A DNA stretch of 64,000 nucleotides from Melastoma dodecandrum (taxonomy: Eukaryota; Streptophyta; Magnoliopsida; Myrtales; Melastomataceae): positions 4,402,001 to 4,466,000 of the forward strand of contig JARUPY010000190.1 in NCBI GenBank assembly GCA_029817715.1, in the 5' to 3' direction. Under the pieces are notes generated by a model. That model had not been told where the DNA came from and did no database searches. It saw only the letters and a program-made list of their open reading frames with translations. The position numbers were made by a program, and so were the translations under genes. Shown here one piece after another: positions 1 through 11,155 of the stretch (position 1 is its first letter; every line of letters starts with the position of its first letter).

Positions 1-1
1 T

Positions 2-909
2 GCAGTAACCACGCACCGATTACAGAATCTTGCAGCGACGCAATATAGTGCGGCCAAAATGCCCGTCATAAGCAAAGCAAATGCCGCAGCCTTATATGCG
101 CACTTTAAGTCTCACATTGGGAAGAACCACGAAGTGCAATGGGTAAGCGTCCACTCCATAGAACTATCTTCGTGCCTATGTCCATCTACCTCCATTTTAC
201 TGCATTAAGTAGACTGAATGGTAGGCCTGTTTGCATATTTTTATTCCGCTTTGTGTCGCGGAATCACATTGGGCATTGCAGATTATGTCAGTCAGGACAG
301 AAGAAGTCCTCATCATGGACACAATGTACAAAAAACTATCCAATGTCGGAGGGAGAGCGGAGCTTCATCATCGTGTGTTAAAGCTTCTAACCGTTGTCAT
401 GGAAGAGAATCGGGTGAGATCAAAGGCAAAAGGATATCAATTACCAGACATTTCCACCTGGAAAATAAAATATCCGACGAACGTGCCCGACCAGATGGCT
501 GCCGGGAATGAGTATGTGGATCTATATTATCCGATTTTATTTTCAATATATTCAACGTAACCATTGTTGTTTCTGCAGGAGCGAATGCGGAATATATGTC
601 ATGAAATTCATGACTTTGGCTGAACCCCCATTACGTGCTGAGGAAGTGGTCAGTTCATTAACTCATTACTACCATTACTGTCAAACACTCATTCCTAGCA
701 TTACTGTCAAACACTTACATTGATAGTTGGATGTATGTGCGGGTTAGACCGTAGGCATTGCTGATAGGTTGAGGCTCGTCGTTAGCATGATCAAATGGCT
801 TGGGAATGAGGTTAAGAAAAGAATACAGCAGAAAGTTAACGATGATGCCAACAAGAAGAGTAAGAGAGTGGAGAGCAGTGACGCTTCAACATGGGATGCA
901 GGTCGATAG
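2..909 (+). CDS. Ulp1-type (C48) cysteine protease, 3' end of a spliced gene
   Basis: Partial gene whose 5' part lies before the window. I read four exons, about 2-142, 225-511, 579-648 and 748-909 (stop TAG 907-909), joined by GT-AG introns that keep one frame. The catalytic triad of the Ulp1/SENP (de-SUMOylating peptidase) fold is visible: His in S-H-W-A-L (codon 267-269), Asp in I-M-D-T-M (318-320), and Cys in S-E-C-G-I-Y (586-588). That Cys motif is only rebuilt by splicing 511 to 579. The last exon is a basic, Lys/Arg-rich tail. The donor of the third exon (after 648, or three bases earlier) and the last exon are less certain. In plants such proteases are host enzymes or cargo of Mutator-like elements; a MULE transposase lies tail-to-tail just downstream, so a transposon origin is possible. 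The peptidase family is secure, the substrate is not. Confidence 0.75.
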
Positions 910-1301
910 AGAGCTGATTGACCAGAACACTCCTGTACATTCTCGGAGCAAGAAAAGACAACATGATCTACCCCATGTAGCCGTCAACTTACGGCAGTCT
1001 TTATGTAGCCCTTTCTTGTAATAGCTAGCAACCTGCAGGTCGAAGTTGCAATACTGGAATATGTAAATGTACTTTTGGAAGTCCTCATCATGTATGTAGC
1101 TAACCTTTTGGTACTGAATGAACAGGTTGGCATTTTGTCACAATACTGCTGTTATGCTGTCGAAATTTGCAATTAAGGGTACATATTTAACTGTCCATAA
1201 ACCGAGTTATCTTCACAGCGCACATCGTGGAATATTTCAGAACTACTTTCACTACATAGGTTCCGTAGTTTCTTGTTATTGAGCCCACCATCATGAAACC
1301 G
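910..1301. other. intergenic gap between converging genes
   Basis: AT-rich sequence between the Ulp1-like gene and the transposase remnant, which point toward each other. It would hold both 3' untranslated regions. I see no gene, repeat or terminal inverted repeat here. Confidence 0.5.
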
Positions 1302-3427
1302 TTAAGAGGTACCCATGGCCATTTCTTCCTTCGTACCGTGAATAACATACTCTTTAATCTGGTTACCAATATTATATGCGACGCGATCATCAACCCTTGT
1401 TACACCTTCATTCTCCACACTACTACTCTCCAACTCCAACGTCAATGATTGAATTTTTTTCTGAACCTTCCGAAATGCGTTGTCAGATCTTCCAGCAAGA
1501 AAACACATCCGCCGACAGGCGGTCATGAGGATACACTGTCGTAAACCATTGATGTCGACATCGTATTCACGGCAAGATAGAACTTCAGAACTTACACTTT
1601 TAACTAACTTTATCCACCTTTTATTGACCAGATGCTTTGGTATGGTCAAGAATCCTTCAACTTTCGCAACGTGGAAGAGGTGGGCACACGGAAAACCAAA
1701 TATCTCAAAATGTAAGCAGCTGCAACTGAGTTGGACATTTTGTTTGCCAGATGACACTTGCACGCATCTATGCTCACCGTCATAACACAAAAGACTGTAT
1801 ACCCCCGCTAGATTCCCGTCAACTATATCTTCCACATAAAATCGTGCTTCCTTTTTCATTTCGGACTGAACTCTACGAAAAGAACTCAGGGTGTACAATT
1901 CACTTGCATCCTCCTCAAGTCGGCGCAACATCGTAGTTGGCCTGAATGCCTTATGCATTGATTTGAAGTCCTCTTCGTATTCCTTGTGACGAAGATCAGC
2001 AACTGTGCGCTCGAAATTGTTAACGAAATCATGCAGTTTATGTTTGCTGTCGACATATCCCTTCATGTAACGATGCATTCGTTCGCATCGTTGAGTGCTT
2101 CTAAGTTCTGCCCAGAAATGACCATGCAGATATGTTTGCCACCACATATGTCGGCATGCATAAATTTTATGTAGCCATCTAATGCTTATGGATCCTGTAT
2201 GGCTCATTAAAGACTCCCACTCCTCTTCAACTTCTTCGCTTGGTCTACTGTTGTACATGAATGACGAAATACGAGCTCGCATACCCGGGTCCTATACACG
2301 ACAATTGATATTCCGACTAAAATGCCAAAGACATAACCTATGCATTGACAATGGCCAAACTTCTCTCACAGAATCATCGCTTTGTCGGCGTCTGTGACCA
2401 CGCTTAGCGGATGTTTGCCTCCCATGATCTGTGTATGAGTACGTAGGAGCCAAGTGTAGTCCGCAGTGCTTTCATAACTCATCAAGGCAGACCCAAACAC
2501 GGTAGTTTGATGGTGCTGATTGACACCGACGATGATCACCATTTGCATTCCATAATTGTTTGTTTTGAACGTTGAGTCTAGTGCTACGACATCGCCGAAT
2601 GCTTGGTAATCAGTGATTGAGGTATTGTCCGCCCAATATATGCATGTCACTTCATTATTTTCCACATGTGATTCGAACGCCATACCACTCTCACTGTTCC
2701 TCCTAGACAGGAGATATGCAAAGACTGAATCACAACGACCAGCCACCCCAACAGACTCTTCCTTCAACTTGCGGTTATTGAGGTCCTTCATTAGGGAACC
2801 GGCATGTGAGTGTCCACCAGATGCATGTACTACTAGTCGCATAATATCACACTGTCTAAATCCAACGTCAAGCATTCGACGGACAAAGGTCATATCTTCG
2901 TCGCCTACTTGCCGCCTTTCTCGCATGAAATATGACAGGCGTTCGCTAACCATGTCATGATTGTGTTCCAACTTAACTGCAACCAAATTCCACTGCCCAT
3001 TAACCTCCACTCTCGCTTTAAAGAAACAGTTGCAACCGTTCTTGACAGATGCTCTAACCCGACTTCTCGCTGTCAACACAGGGATATCGGAACGCTCGCC
3101 TTCCCTTGAACAAACCCACCTTCTCATGACGCATTCACCGTTTCTTAATTTCTCCCGATCTCTTTTCCGAACTGAAAACCCATGAACTATTGCATACATT
3201 TTAATGAACTCTTCAACTTCTTCGGCCGTACCAAATGACATATTCAACATATGTTCTTCATTCATATCAGTGAGTATATTGAAGAAGTGCTGAACATCCT
3301 GGTCACCTACATTCACATTAATGATGAAAGGTTATCAATAGATTAGGGATGACAGAACAATAATTGCAGGATCAACATCAAGTTCTTCACCGAATCTTGA
3401 CTTTTCCGCGTTCAATACACTTTCCAT
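1302..3427 (-). pseudogene. MULE / FAR1-related transposase, broken
   Basis: Mutator-like transposase read from right to left. The N-terminal part (3316-2366) has a FAR1-type DNA-binding region (E-E-F-I-K-M-Y-A, then R-W-V-C-S) and the start of the DDE core: first Asp in A-L-D-S-T-F near 2577, second Asp in T-D-A-D-K near 2390. The C-terminal part (2282-1302) continues the core and ends in a SWIM zinc finger (C-x-C, then C-A-H, about 1725-1680). Two lesions separate the halves: a frameshift just after the second Asp, near 2373, and an in-frame TAG at 2294-2292. A possible short first exon begins with the ATG at 3427, and a splice acceptor lies before codon 3308. The family also includes domesticated FRS transcription factors, but the broken frame argues for a dead transposase. 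No terminal inverted repeats were found. Confidence 0.85.
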
Positions 3428-3820
3428 GACGTCAGGCCAACGACGACGCAAACCCGAAATCCACCACAATCCGAACAAGATGAACCCGTCACTCCGCCTG
3501 CAGCCGAACTACACTCCCCTGTCGGACCAGCTACAGCCGAAGAAGACCTGGGAAACTCCACCGGCGGCCGAAGAGGAAGGCCGATGCCGAAGACCTGGGA
3601 CGATGCCCTCCAGCCGAAGATCTCGGAGGATGACCTGCAGAATGTGTGTGGGTTGAAGACGACGGCCAGCCGAAGATCTGGGATGAAGCCGACCTGCAGC
3701 AGGAACTCGGGGACGACGTGCAGCTAGGAAACCCAAATCAAACGACAAACGCTTTACCAATATTACATTAAATGCGGATCTGTGTGTTAAAAAGTTAGTA
3801 AATTTTACGACACTAGACCT
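3428..3820. repeat. GC-rich tract with imperfect short repeats
   Basis: A compositionally distinct island between AT-rich neighbours. From about 3525 to 3715 it repeats, imperfectly and with uneven spacing, a motif of the form GCCGAAGAYCTGGGA followed by GATGACCTGCAG-like sequence. Open frames exist on both strands but none resembles a protein I know. It lies directly 5' of the MULE transposase, so it could be that element's leader or subterminal region. Confidence 0.4.
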
Positions 3821-4655
3821 CATTATTAGTAATTAAGTTAGTAATATTTACGCAGTTGAACTAAATGCAAACAAAATTAGTAATATGTTTAGTAAATTAG
3901 TAATAAGTTTAGTAACCAGGGTAGAGAGGTAATTTCACAACATAAATAGGTTCGGAGTTAGGTTCGGAAACACTTTTCTAATTAGTAAATTTGTTAGTAA
4001 ACGCCTTCATTTTTTAGTAATAGTTTACTACTTTTTTTAGTAAAAAGAACTCAAAATTAGTAAAATTTACTAAGAGGAAGAGTTTTTTACTCAAAAAACG
4101 CTAGAATTAGTAAACAGTTACTAATTATCGGCATAATTCGTACAGTAAAAAGTAGTAAAATTTACTACGTTTTTTTATTAACCTTGCGCTGACTTTACTA
4201 AAACATTTCCGTTAGTAACGTCAACGCAGAAGTAGTAAAAAAGGTAGTAAATTTTACTGATTTTTTTACAAAAACTGGTTTGACTTTACTAAAATACGAA
4301 AAAAAATAGTAAAGTCAACGCAAAATTTGTAAAAAAGGAGAAAATTTTACTACTTTTTTTGCTAATTCTGCGTTGACGTTACTAACGGAAATGTTTTAGT
4401 AAAGTCAGTGCAAAAGTAGTAAACTTGAACTAGAATGAATAGTGAAAAAGTAGTAAAATTTCCATACTTTTTTACTAAGTTTGCGTTGACTTTACTAAAA
4501 GTTGACAGAAAAGTAGTAAATTTTACTTCATTTTTTACTAAATATGCGTTGACTTTTTAAGTATTAATTAGTAACGGTCAACTTTTAGTAAAATTTACTA
4601 CTTTTCGTTAGTATTAATTAGTAAACTACGTAACCGTTATGCACGTACGGTTAGC
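3821..4655. repeat. AT-rich TTAGTAA/TTACTAA repeat tract
   Basis: About 830 bp dominated by dozens of copies of TAGTAA or its complement TTACTA, often as the palindrome-like AGTAAAATTTACT, interspersed with TGACTTTACTAAAA and GTTGACTTT motifs. There is no coding potential. It contains a long hairpin (separate entry). It stops where the shared upstream block of the first NLR unit begins (4662), so it marks the left edge of the duplicated cluster. Confidence 0.7.
4186..4411. repeat. long hairpin (46-bp arms, near-perfect inverted repeat)
   Basis: The left arm 4186-4231 is the reverse complement of the right arm 4366-4411 with one mismatch that I can see. Pairing continues inward with imperfections: the GTAGTAAAAAAGG segment after the left arm faces its complement before the right arm, and GACTTTACTA near 4283 faces TAGTAAAGTC near 4308. 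The whole 226-bp piece could fold into one stem. It resembles a foldback or MITE-like element, but I could not define terminal repeats or a target duplication. Confidence 0.7.
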
Positions 4656-4661
4656 AGCTTC

Positions 4662-5554
4662 CTAGTAAAGGTGGTGTGAGAATATGGAGGTTATCACATG
4701 GACAGAAAAGCCAAAAGGAACTAAATGACAAAAGCACCCCAATTATCATTAATCACGCTCATGCTCTGTGCTTAAGCGGAGCCGTTTATCTTCAGTTTTG
4801 GCGTGCTCTCCGCCTTCTTTGTATCGCCACCTTTCAATCTTCGAGGCTTTGCATGACGAAGACCAGGTGTTATTCTTCTGCTTCTTCAGGCGAATGGATC
4901 CGGGCGATGAAGCTATCTTGAAGAGAAAATGCACTGTTGTTTTAAACATGTAGCAGACCGCCGCATGATCGAGCCTGTCGTACCGTTCGGCTCGTCGCAG
5001 GCATATTTTTCATAAACAGAGAAAATCACACGCTTTGTTCTTTTTTTTTACCACGCATTATTATTTAGTAATGATGTCGGGCTCGAGGGCTATGTAGGAA
5101 CCGGGGTAGTTCCAGATAGATAAGAGTTTCATCTCGTTTGGGTGTTGGAGAATTTATACGTGTTGACTAATAAGCCTTACGTGGGTGTTGGGTCTATTCT
5201 CTGGTACTTCACGCGACTGGCCTCTGCACTGAAGCCCGAACGGTGACTGAAGGGAGTGTTGGGCTGTGCCATTATGAGAGATCCCATGCCGGGAAGCTAG
5301 AGAGCCAGGATGGAGGAGCTGCCGGCGAAACAATCCATGAAGAGCTTAGCTTCTTAAGGACTTGGATGGTTGAACTAAAAGGGTGGGAAAGAGGAAGGAT
5401 GGAAGTACAGGGAGAGGGAGGGACTAGTGATCCATTGAGTCCTCTGTTATTATTCGATTGAATCGGATCAGTTTTGTGTAGTTCTCCTCCTTTTTTTCTT
5501 CTTTATAGAAACAACAGTCTTCTTCTTATTTAGCAAATCATTTACTGATTATTA
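4662..5554 (+). promoter_or_regulatory. shared NLR upstream block, unit 1
   Basis: First of four copies of a block of about 0.9-1.0 kb that precedes each NLR (others at 15931, 25910 and 45172). It begins TAGTAAAGGTGGT and runs to the NLR 5' end. This copy lacks the segment with the twin TATA-like boxes seen in the others. It carries a 69-codon frame found in all copies, here interrupted by TGA in CGGTGACTG near 5241. It probably holds the promoter and leader of the NLR; no cis-element is proven. Confidence 0.65.
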
Positions 5555-5623
5555 ATGGGACCAAGAGAACAACCCCGACGGTCTTCTCTTCATCCCACCC
5601 GCCCAACTGAGACGACCGGAGAA

Positions 5624-6412
5624 ATGGCTGCAGCTGTGGTGACTGTCTTGGTTGACGACTTGCTTCGGAGTTTGAGCGAAGAAGGCTCCATCACGATGCT
5701 CGGTCCTCAATGGGGAGTTGAACCTCAACTCCAAGAGATCCACGACCTCTTGTCTTCCGTTCAGGGGTTCTTGCCCGAGGCAGAAAGGAAGTTCCCGTAT
5801 AGCTTTGAGCTGCAGGATATGATTAGAGAGCTTAAGGATGCCGTTTATGACGCGGAGGACCTGCTCGAGGATCTGTCCTTGGAGGAACCCTTGCGGCGGC
5901 GGGATGGAAAGCTACGCCGCCTCTTCCGTCACGTAGAAAGTTGTTGGTTCGGATGGAGGATGCGCCGGGAGCTTCGGGCCATCGCAGGGCGCCTTCGAGG
6001 TCTGAAAGGTCCACTTATCAGCATCATCCATTGCATTCCGGCCGAGGGTCGCACGCATAGCACAAACATTAATTCGGGAAGTGTGATATTTGGCCATATG
6101 GCATCTTGTGTTCAGGACGAGAACAGGGCACTTCCATTTGCCCATGTTATCACTGCATTGCTGCAGTTCTATGGGGAGCAGATTGTTCCTGTGAATCAAA
6201 TGGACACCTGGACTACTCAGGTTATTGGAGCTAACTCTGTAGCAAGTATGGGCTACCAGTATGTGGATGGTGTTTTTGTCAAGAAACCAACCAAGCGACA
6301 GATCGCTGCTTCTGTCCGTGGCAAGTCCACAGCTGAACTTGGCAAGCAACACTATGCTGAACGTGAGAGGGCGGCTTCTTCATCCAAGGATGAGTCCCCT
6401 TTCTCTTCTTAG
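5624..6412 (+). pseudogene. NLR1 coiled-coil domain fused in frame to a transposon ORF
   Basis: Codons 1 to about 140 are the Rx-type coiled-coil domain of the cluster's NLR family, including the EDVID-like motif D-A-E-D-L-L-E-D-L. I start at the ATG of M-A-A-A-V-V, conserved in all four copies; an upstream in-frame ATG at 5555 is possible. Near 6046 the NLR sequence stops. The frame then runs on into about 120 residues resembling the plant-transposon-protein domain of SIRE-like copia elements (G-Y-Q-Y-V-D-G-V-F-V-K-K), to the TAG at 6410-6412. Beyond that stop the same frame is open again to 6544. The NB-ARC N-terminal half is missing. Whether the chimera is transcribed is unknown; as an NLR it is dead. 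Confidence 0.8.
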
Positions 6413-8906
6413 CTGCAAAAGGTCCTCTGTGAGGGATTAAGCTACACCAGACGCTCCATTCTTGAGAGGCTGGATGGATTTGCTGAGAGGCTGACCCGCC
6501 TGGAAAAGATAATCCAGACCTTGCTTGACAATGCCGAGGATTGAGCCATGCTCTCCGTTTAGGATTGAGCTACTCTCCTCTATCTTTAGGTGTCTGCTCT
6601 GTTGTTCTAGAATGAGCTATGCTCTTCTATTTCTGAACTTGTTTAGAAACTATCTCTTTTGATACATTGCAGCAACTGTTGGCTGCTGTTGACTTTGTCT
6701 TTTGAGAGCTAGCATCTTCTTGCTGCACTAGTAATAAAACTATCCTTTGTTATCCTCTTTTCTTTTTCTTTTTGATATGACAAAAAGGGGGCGAAGAATC
6801 AGTTCAAGGGGAGTTAAGGATTTAAGGGGTAGTTGAGATTGAGACACAAGCTCGATCCCTAAGTCCATATTTTGTCATCATAAAAAAATGGGAGAATGTT
6901 GACCTGGTTTTGATGATGAACTTAAGCGACATGTTACTGGTGGTAAGCGACATGTTACTGGTGGTCAGTAGTAATGTTTCACAAGTTATGTGTTCATTCT
7001 TAGTGATGAGCTTGAGCAATGCGTTGCTGAACCACAGCTAGTAACCGCTATATATTACTGCGTTCCAGTACACTGTTACTGTGATATTACGCATAGAAGT
7101 TGAAAATATGGAAACATATTTTTAATAATCACGATTTATTAAAAGATTTATCTCAGATAATTATTCTGAGTGTCTAGGTTCATTTAACGTAGCCTAATGA
7201 TTTTATTATAAGCACTTAGTCAACAAATAAAATGAGATTACCTTTCCAATTGTTATTTTTGGAAACAAAATATTTATCTGATCTTCTGCAGCAACGTCTC
7301 GCTGTAATGGTAGAAAATATCAAATTAAATATATTTAATTATCATAATCAATTAGATATGATGTTAGAGATTGGAAATAATCTATTTGATTGAGATGAGT
7401 AAAGGAAGTTACCGTTGGTGTCTTTCCTTCTATGGCACAGCAAACGTTGAGCAGACTGTTGCTGAATCCTGGCTGCCAGTTTTGGCAACAAATCTCGAAG
7501 ATTGCCTGGACGTCCCTTATGCTTCTTTCTCCGTTATAATCAGACCAAGGACGACATTTTCTCTGAGCCTTTGTTCGTCTGTGTGATATGTGTGGTCTGT
7601 GTGGTCTGTGTGAGCTTTGTGCGTCGACGGAGAGCGGAAGGTGCTAAGTGTCTCCTGGTTCTTTCTCTTGCAAGCTGCGTGTGAGAGTGTCAAGGGGCTG
7701 AGGTCAGATCCTTTGATCGTCTGAGAGGGACTAGGTGTCCTCGGTGCGTTCAACGAGCAGCCGGCGAATCGTCTGAGGGAAGCTAAGTGAATACCTGCTC
7801 TGAATTCAGTAACCGGTTGCTGACCCATCGGCAAGAAGCCGTTCTTGTCGTGTCTTTTCGTAGGGAAGTCTCGAGCCTACGGAGTTTGAGCAGTTAGACA
7901 CGCACTTGCGGGTGCGCGCCAGAAGTCTCGTGCCTGCAGGGTAGAGCAGGAGTTGGGAACGCCGCCGGAGTGGAAAGAGTTCCTCCCGAGCACAGGGGTG
8001 CTGTGCAGAAGTCTTGAACGCCTGATACAGAGGGTTAGTAAAGCAGGTTGCGTGGAAGCCAACGGATCGGAAAATTCCACCCTAGGCACTGGGTGTGCAG
8101 TGCAGTGAGTCACGGCTGTGGTAACCGTGCATGTCCGAACTGAGTGTAGGACGGATACCTTCTAAGTGGCTTTGTGGTTTTCTTTGTGATCTTTGTGGTT
8201 CCTATCTTCGTGATCTTTGTGGTTCAACTTTGTGGTTGTCTCTTAAGCAAGTGCAGGCTTATCTTAAGGAGAGACAAGATCTGTGTGGAAATCCTCTGCT
8301 GAACGATAAAGTGCTGAAGCAATCCTTCGCTGTGAAGCAGAAACGAGCTGCTCTCTGAGAATACATTCTTCACCGTAAGGAATTATCTGTGAGGATTTAT
8401 ACTCTAACATAACGTTGTCTGTGTTCTTTGATAAGTCAGGTTTATATTAAGCGACAACGAGCTGTGTGGAATCCATTGAGCTACCAACTGCTGAGGATAA
8501 GCATCATTCTGCTGGAAACGAGAAGACGTCCACTGTGTGAGGAGCTGACCGTTGCCAGGAGTGATCATCTATTATACGGGATTCTAAATCTCACTTTGTG
8601 AGAGGAACATACGCCTAGTGCAAGGGCTTTTTGCACCCATTATTTTATATAGTGGAATCACCTTGTTGGTGGAAAGTGGACGTAGGTCAATTAAGGCCGA
8701 ACCACTATAAATCACTATGTCCATTACGATCGCGCAACACTCGTACGAAAAACTACTCGACAAAATCGTAACAGTTACAGTAAGGTATTTTCATTCTGAG
8801 AAACGCTCTGCTGTGATACAGTACGCTTCCGCTTACACCGAGAAAGGGCGAAAAAGTGATAAACACTAATTCGCCCCTCCTCTTAGTGTACATAAACGAT
8901 CCAACA
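6046..8906 (+). mobile_element. 5'-truncated SIRE/Maximus-like Ty1/copia remnant inside NLR1
   Basis: The remnant replaces about 0.6 kb of the NLR1 NB-ARC region. It holds the 3' end of an internal ORF (to about 6545), a transcribed-looking spacer, two purine tracts (CAAAAAGGGGGCGAAG at 6781 and AAAAAAATGGGAGAA just before 6897), and one 3' LTR. The motif TTTTGTCATCAT before the LTR and the ending CTAATTCGCCCCTCCTC-like are typical of SIRE-type copia elements. gag-pol and the 5' LTR are gone. The left junction is chimeric: the first 20 or so bases (GTCGCACGCATAGCAC) match the LTR-like repeat found elsewhere in the window, so more than one event shaped this site. Confidence 0.75.
6897..8906 (+). 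repeat. 3' LTR of the SIRE-like element
   Basis: About 2,010 bp, starting TGTTGACCTGGTTT and ending CGATCCAACA, immediately followed by NLR1 sequence (GGAGGGATATCAT). The TG...CA ends and the purine tract just before it define the boundaries. There is no partner LTR in the window, so it cannot be dated. Scattered short direct repeats such as CTTTGTGGTT (8170-8240) and CGACATGTTACTGGTGG (6928-6965) are visible. Confidence 0.7.
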
Positions 8907-11155
8907 GGAGGGATATCATACTTTTTTCAACAACCCTGCAATTCTTAAAATCGCTAGAGAAATCGTTGATTTATGCGATATCCGTGGATGATAAAGGCAG
9001 CGGGAGGTTACTTGTCCCACCAACCTCCTGCTGTTGAGGATTTGACACGTCTTCTTGACTGGCTACGTGGTTATGATTATCGATATAATGGATTGTCTCA
9101 TTTGCTTCGTGGAGGTTATCCGTACGCTGATTTAATAAGTCCAGGAGTGAAGAAGAGGTACGACAATCTTCTCCCAAGGATTAAACAGTGCTTCGCCCTC
9201 TGTTACTTGTTCCCAAGAGGTCACCTCGTCAACCCTCATACCCTGGTCGAGCTCTGGATCTCCCTTGGATTTGTCAACAACGACCATGACGAAGATGACC
9301 GTCGGCCGTTGGAGGATATCGCCTACCATTACTTGGATGTACTGCTCCAGGAAGAGCTGTTCCAAGTAAAGAAATCCGATATTTTTGGGAAGGTAAAATC
9401 GGTCACTCTGCATCCCCATGCCCAAGAATTGGCTCCTCTATCGCTGGTTGGGAGTGTCTGGCTTACCATGTTCATCATTTTTCGGTGGATTTCTATGCGC
9501 GACAACATGCTCGACATCGATCTATTATATATTATGATCTACCTATATGGTACACCGGTTTGCCATACGACAAGCTGCGAACCTTTCTTCATTTCGAGGA
9601 AGACCGTACCAAACGGGAGAAAATGTACCACTATATGATGGCCAAACTAAATCCAATGAGAAACAGCGTGCGTGTGTTGGACCTCCATGATGTGAAGACA
9701 GATGTGTTGTTGGAAGGTGTTTGGAAGCTGAAGCATCTGAGATACCTCGATCTCTCTGGCAACAGCACGCTCCAAATGCTTCCTCCAGCGATCATTCGAC
9801 TGCTGAACTTGCAGACCCTCAAGCTCTCGGGTTGCTCTTCCCTCACGGAATTGCCCCGTGAAATGAATAACTTGTCCGTTCTCAGGCATCTCTAAATCGA
9901 CGGCTGCTGGAAATTGTCTCTCATTCCAAGGGGACTCTGCGACTTGAAATGCCTCAACATACTCACCGACTTCATCTTGCCTCCTGATGATTCAAGCAAA
10001 AAAGCTGATTCAACTGGCCTCACTGATCTTTGTAAGCCGAATGATCTCAGAGGAAGCCTCGAAATAAGAAACCTGGGCTGTTACGATGAAGAGCTCATGG
10101 ACGAAGGATCGGAAGGATTGTCGGATAAGAAAAGTTATTTAGAGTCTGTTGAACTACGATTCATGAACCCACAGACAGATACATCGTTATTAGAGAAGCT
10201 CCAGCCACACCTAAATCTGAAAGGACTGAGAATCCACAACTACGGGGGTATCCAGTATCCTCAATGGATTACTCGACTCTCAATTCTCTTGCCTAATCTA
10301 GTTGAGATAGCGCTGATTGGATGCGAAAATTGCATGTATCTCCTCCAGTTTGACCATCTGCCTCAGCTAAAGAAGTTGACAATTCAAGGGCTGCCAGATC
10401 TCGAGCATCTAGAGTCAGGTTCAGGACGAAGCCTAACCGAGGATGCAAATGATGTGCAGCCTTTCAGCAACCTCTCGTCATTATGCATCAAGGACTGCCC
10501 AAAGCTGAATTCCCTGCCGATGATCCCACGTCTCATAAAGCTGACTCTGGTGAATGTAAGCGAAGCGATATTCAGGCATCCTTTTCAACTTCCTAACCTA
10601 AAGACTTTACGTCTGGAGAATATTGAGCATCTCGATCACTTGCCAGAGGAATGGCTTCGAGGTCTTACCAGTCTTAAGGAACTTCACATTGGGAGCTGTC
10701 ATTCTCTGGTCTCTTTCATTCCGAGAATCAGTCATCTCGGGATGCTGGAAACGCTCTCAATCTGGAACTGTAAGGAGCTTGATCTGTCCACAGATGAGCA
10801 GGGAAACACCGCGGTGGAACTGCAAGGCCTTAAAAGCCTCCAGTGCCTAACGATCTACAAGGCCTCTAAAATGGAGCATCTTCCCGAGTGGCTATCACAT
10901 GTTGCTACTCTGAGATTCCTCTGCATAAGATCATGTCCGAGACTGGTGGTGCTACCGGAGTGGATTGGGAGCCTACAGTCGCTGAAACTACTGGAACTGA
11001 TTCACTGCCCTGGGCTATCATTGCCTGAAGGTATACATCAATTCAACAAAAGCTACCCAAAGAAACTCACAATTGTTGGATGCCCAGTCAAGGAGAGTCA
11101 AATGAGAAGGGGGATATCAACAATACACGGAGGTGGATCATCTCACCGGCTCTAA
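8907..11155 (+). pseudogene. NLR1 C-terminal part (late NB-ARC and LRR)
   Basis: Continuation of NLR1 after the copia remnant. It matches NLR2-4 from about codon 345 to the end: RNBS-D region (K-Q-C-F-A-L-C-Y-L-F-P), then a leucine-rich-repeat domain with L-K-H-L-R-Y-L-D-L-S. At least three lesions are visible against the sister copies: a small deletion near 8980 after GATTTATGCGAT, a one-base loss near 9438 (CCTCTA where the others have CCTTCTA), and TAC changed to TAA at 9893-9895. After the last stop the frame is open to 11155. With the missing front half of NB-ARC this copy cannot encode a working receptor. Confidence 0.9.

Noticed and set aside
3821..4655. CRISPR-like or satellite array from the many TAGTAA motifs
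   Set aside because: Spacing is irregular, repeats are only 6-14 bp, there are no unique spacers, and the sequence is clearly plant nuclear DNA.
4676..4921. 81-codon ORF at the start of the upstream blocks
   Set aside because: Frame and ends differ between copies, and it precedes the NLR promoter; no homology recognised.
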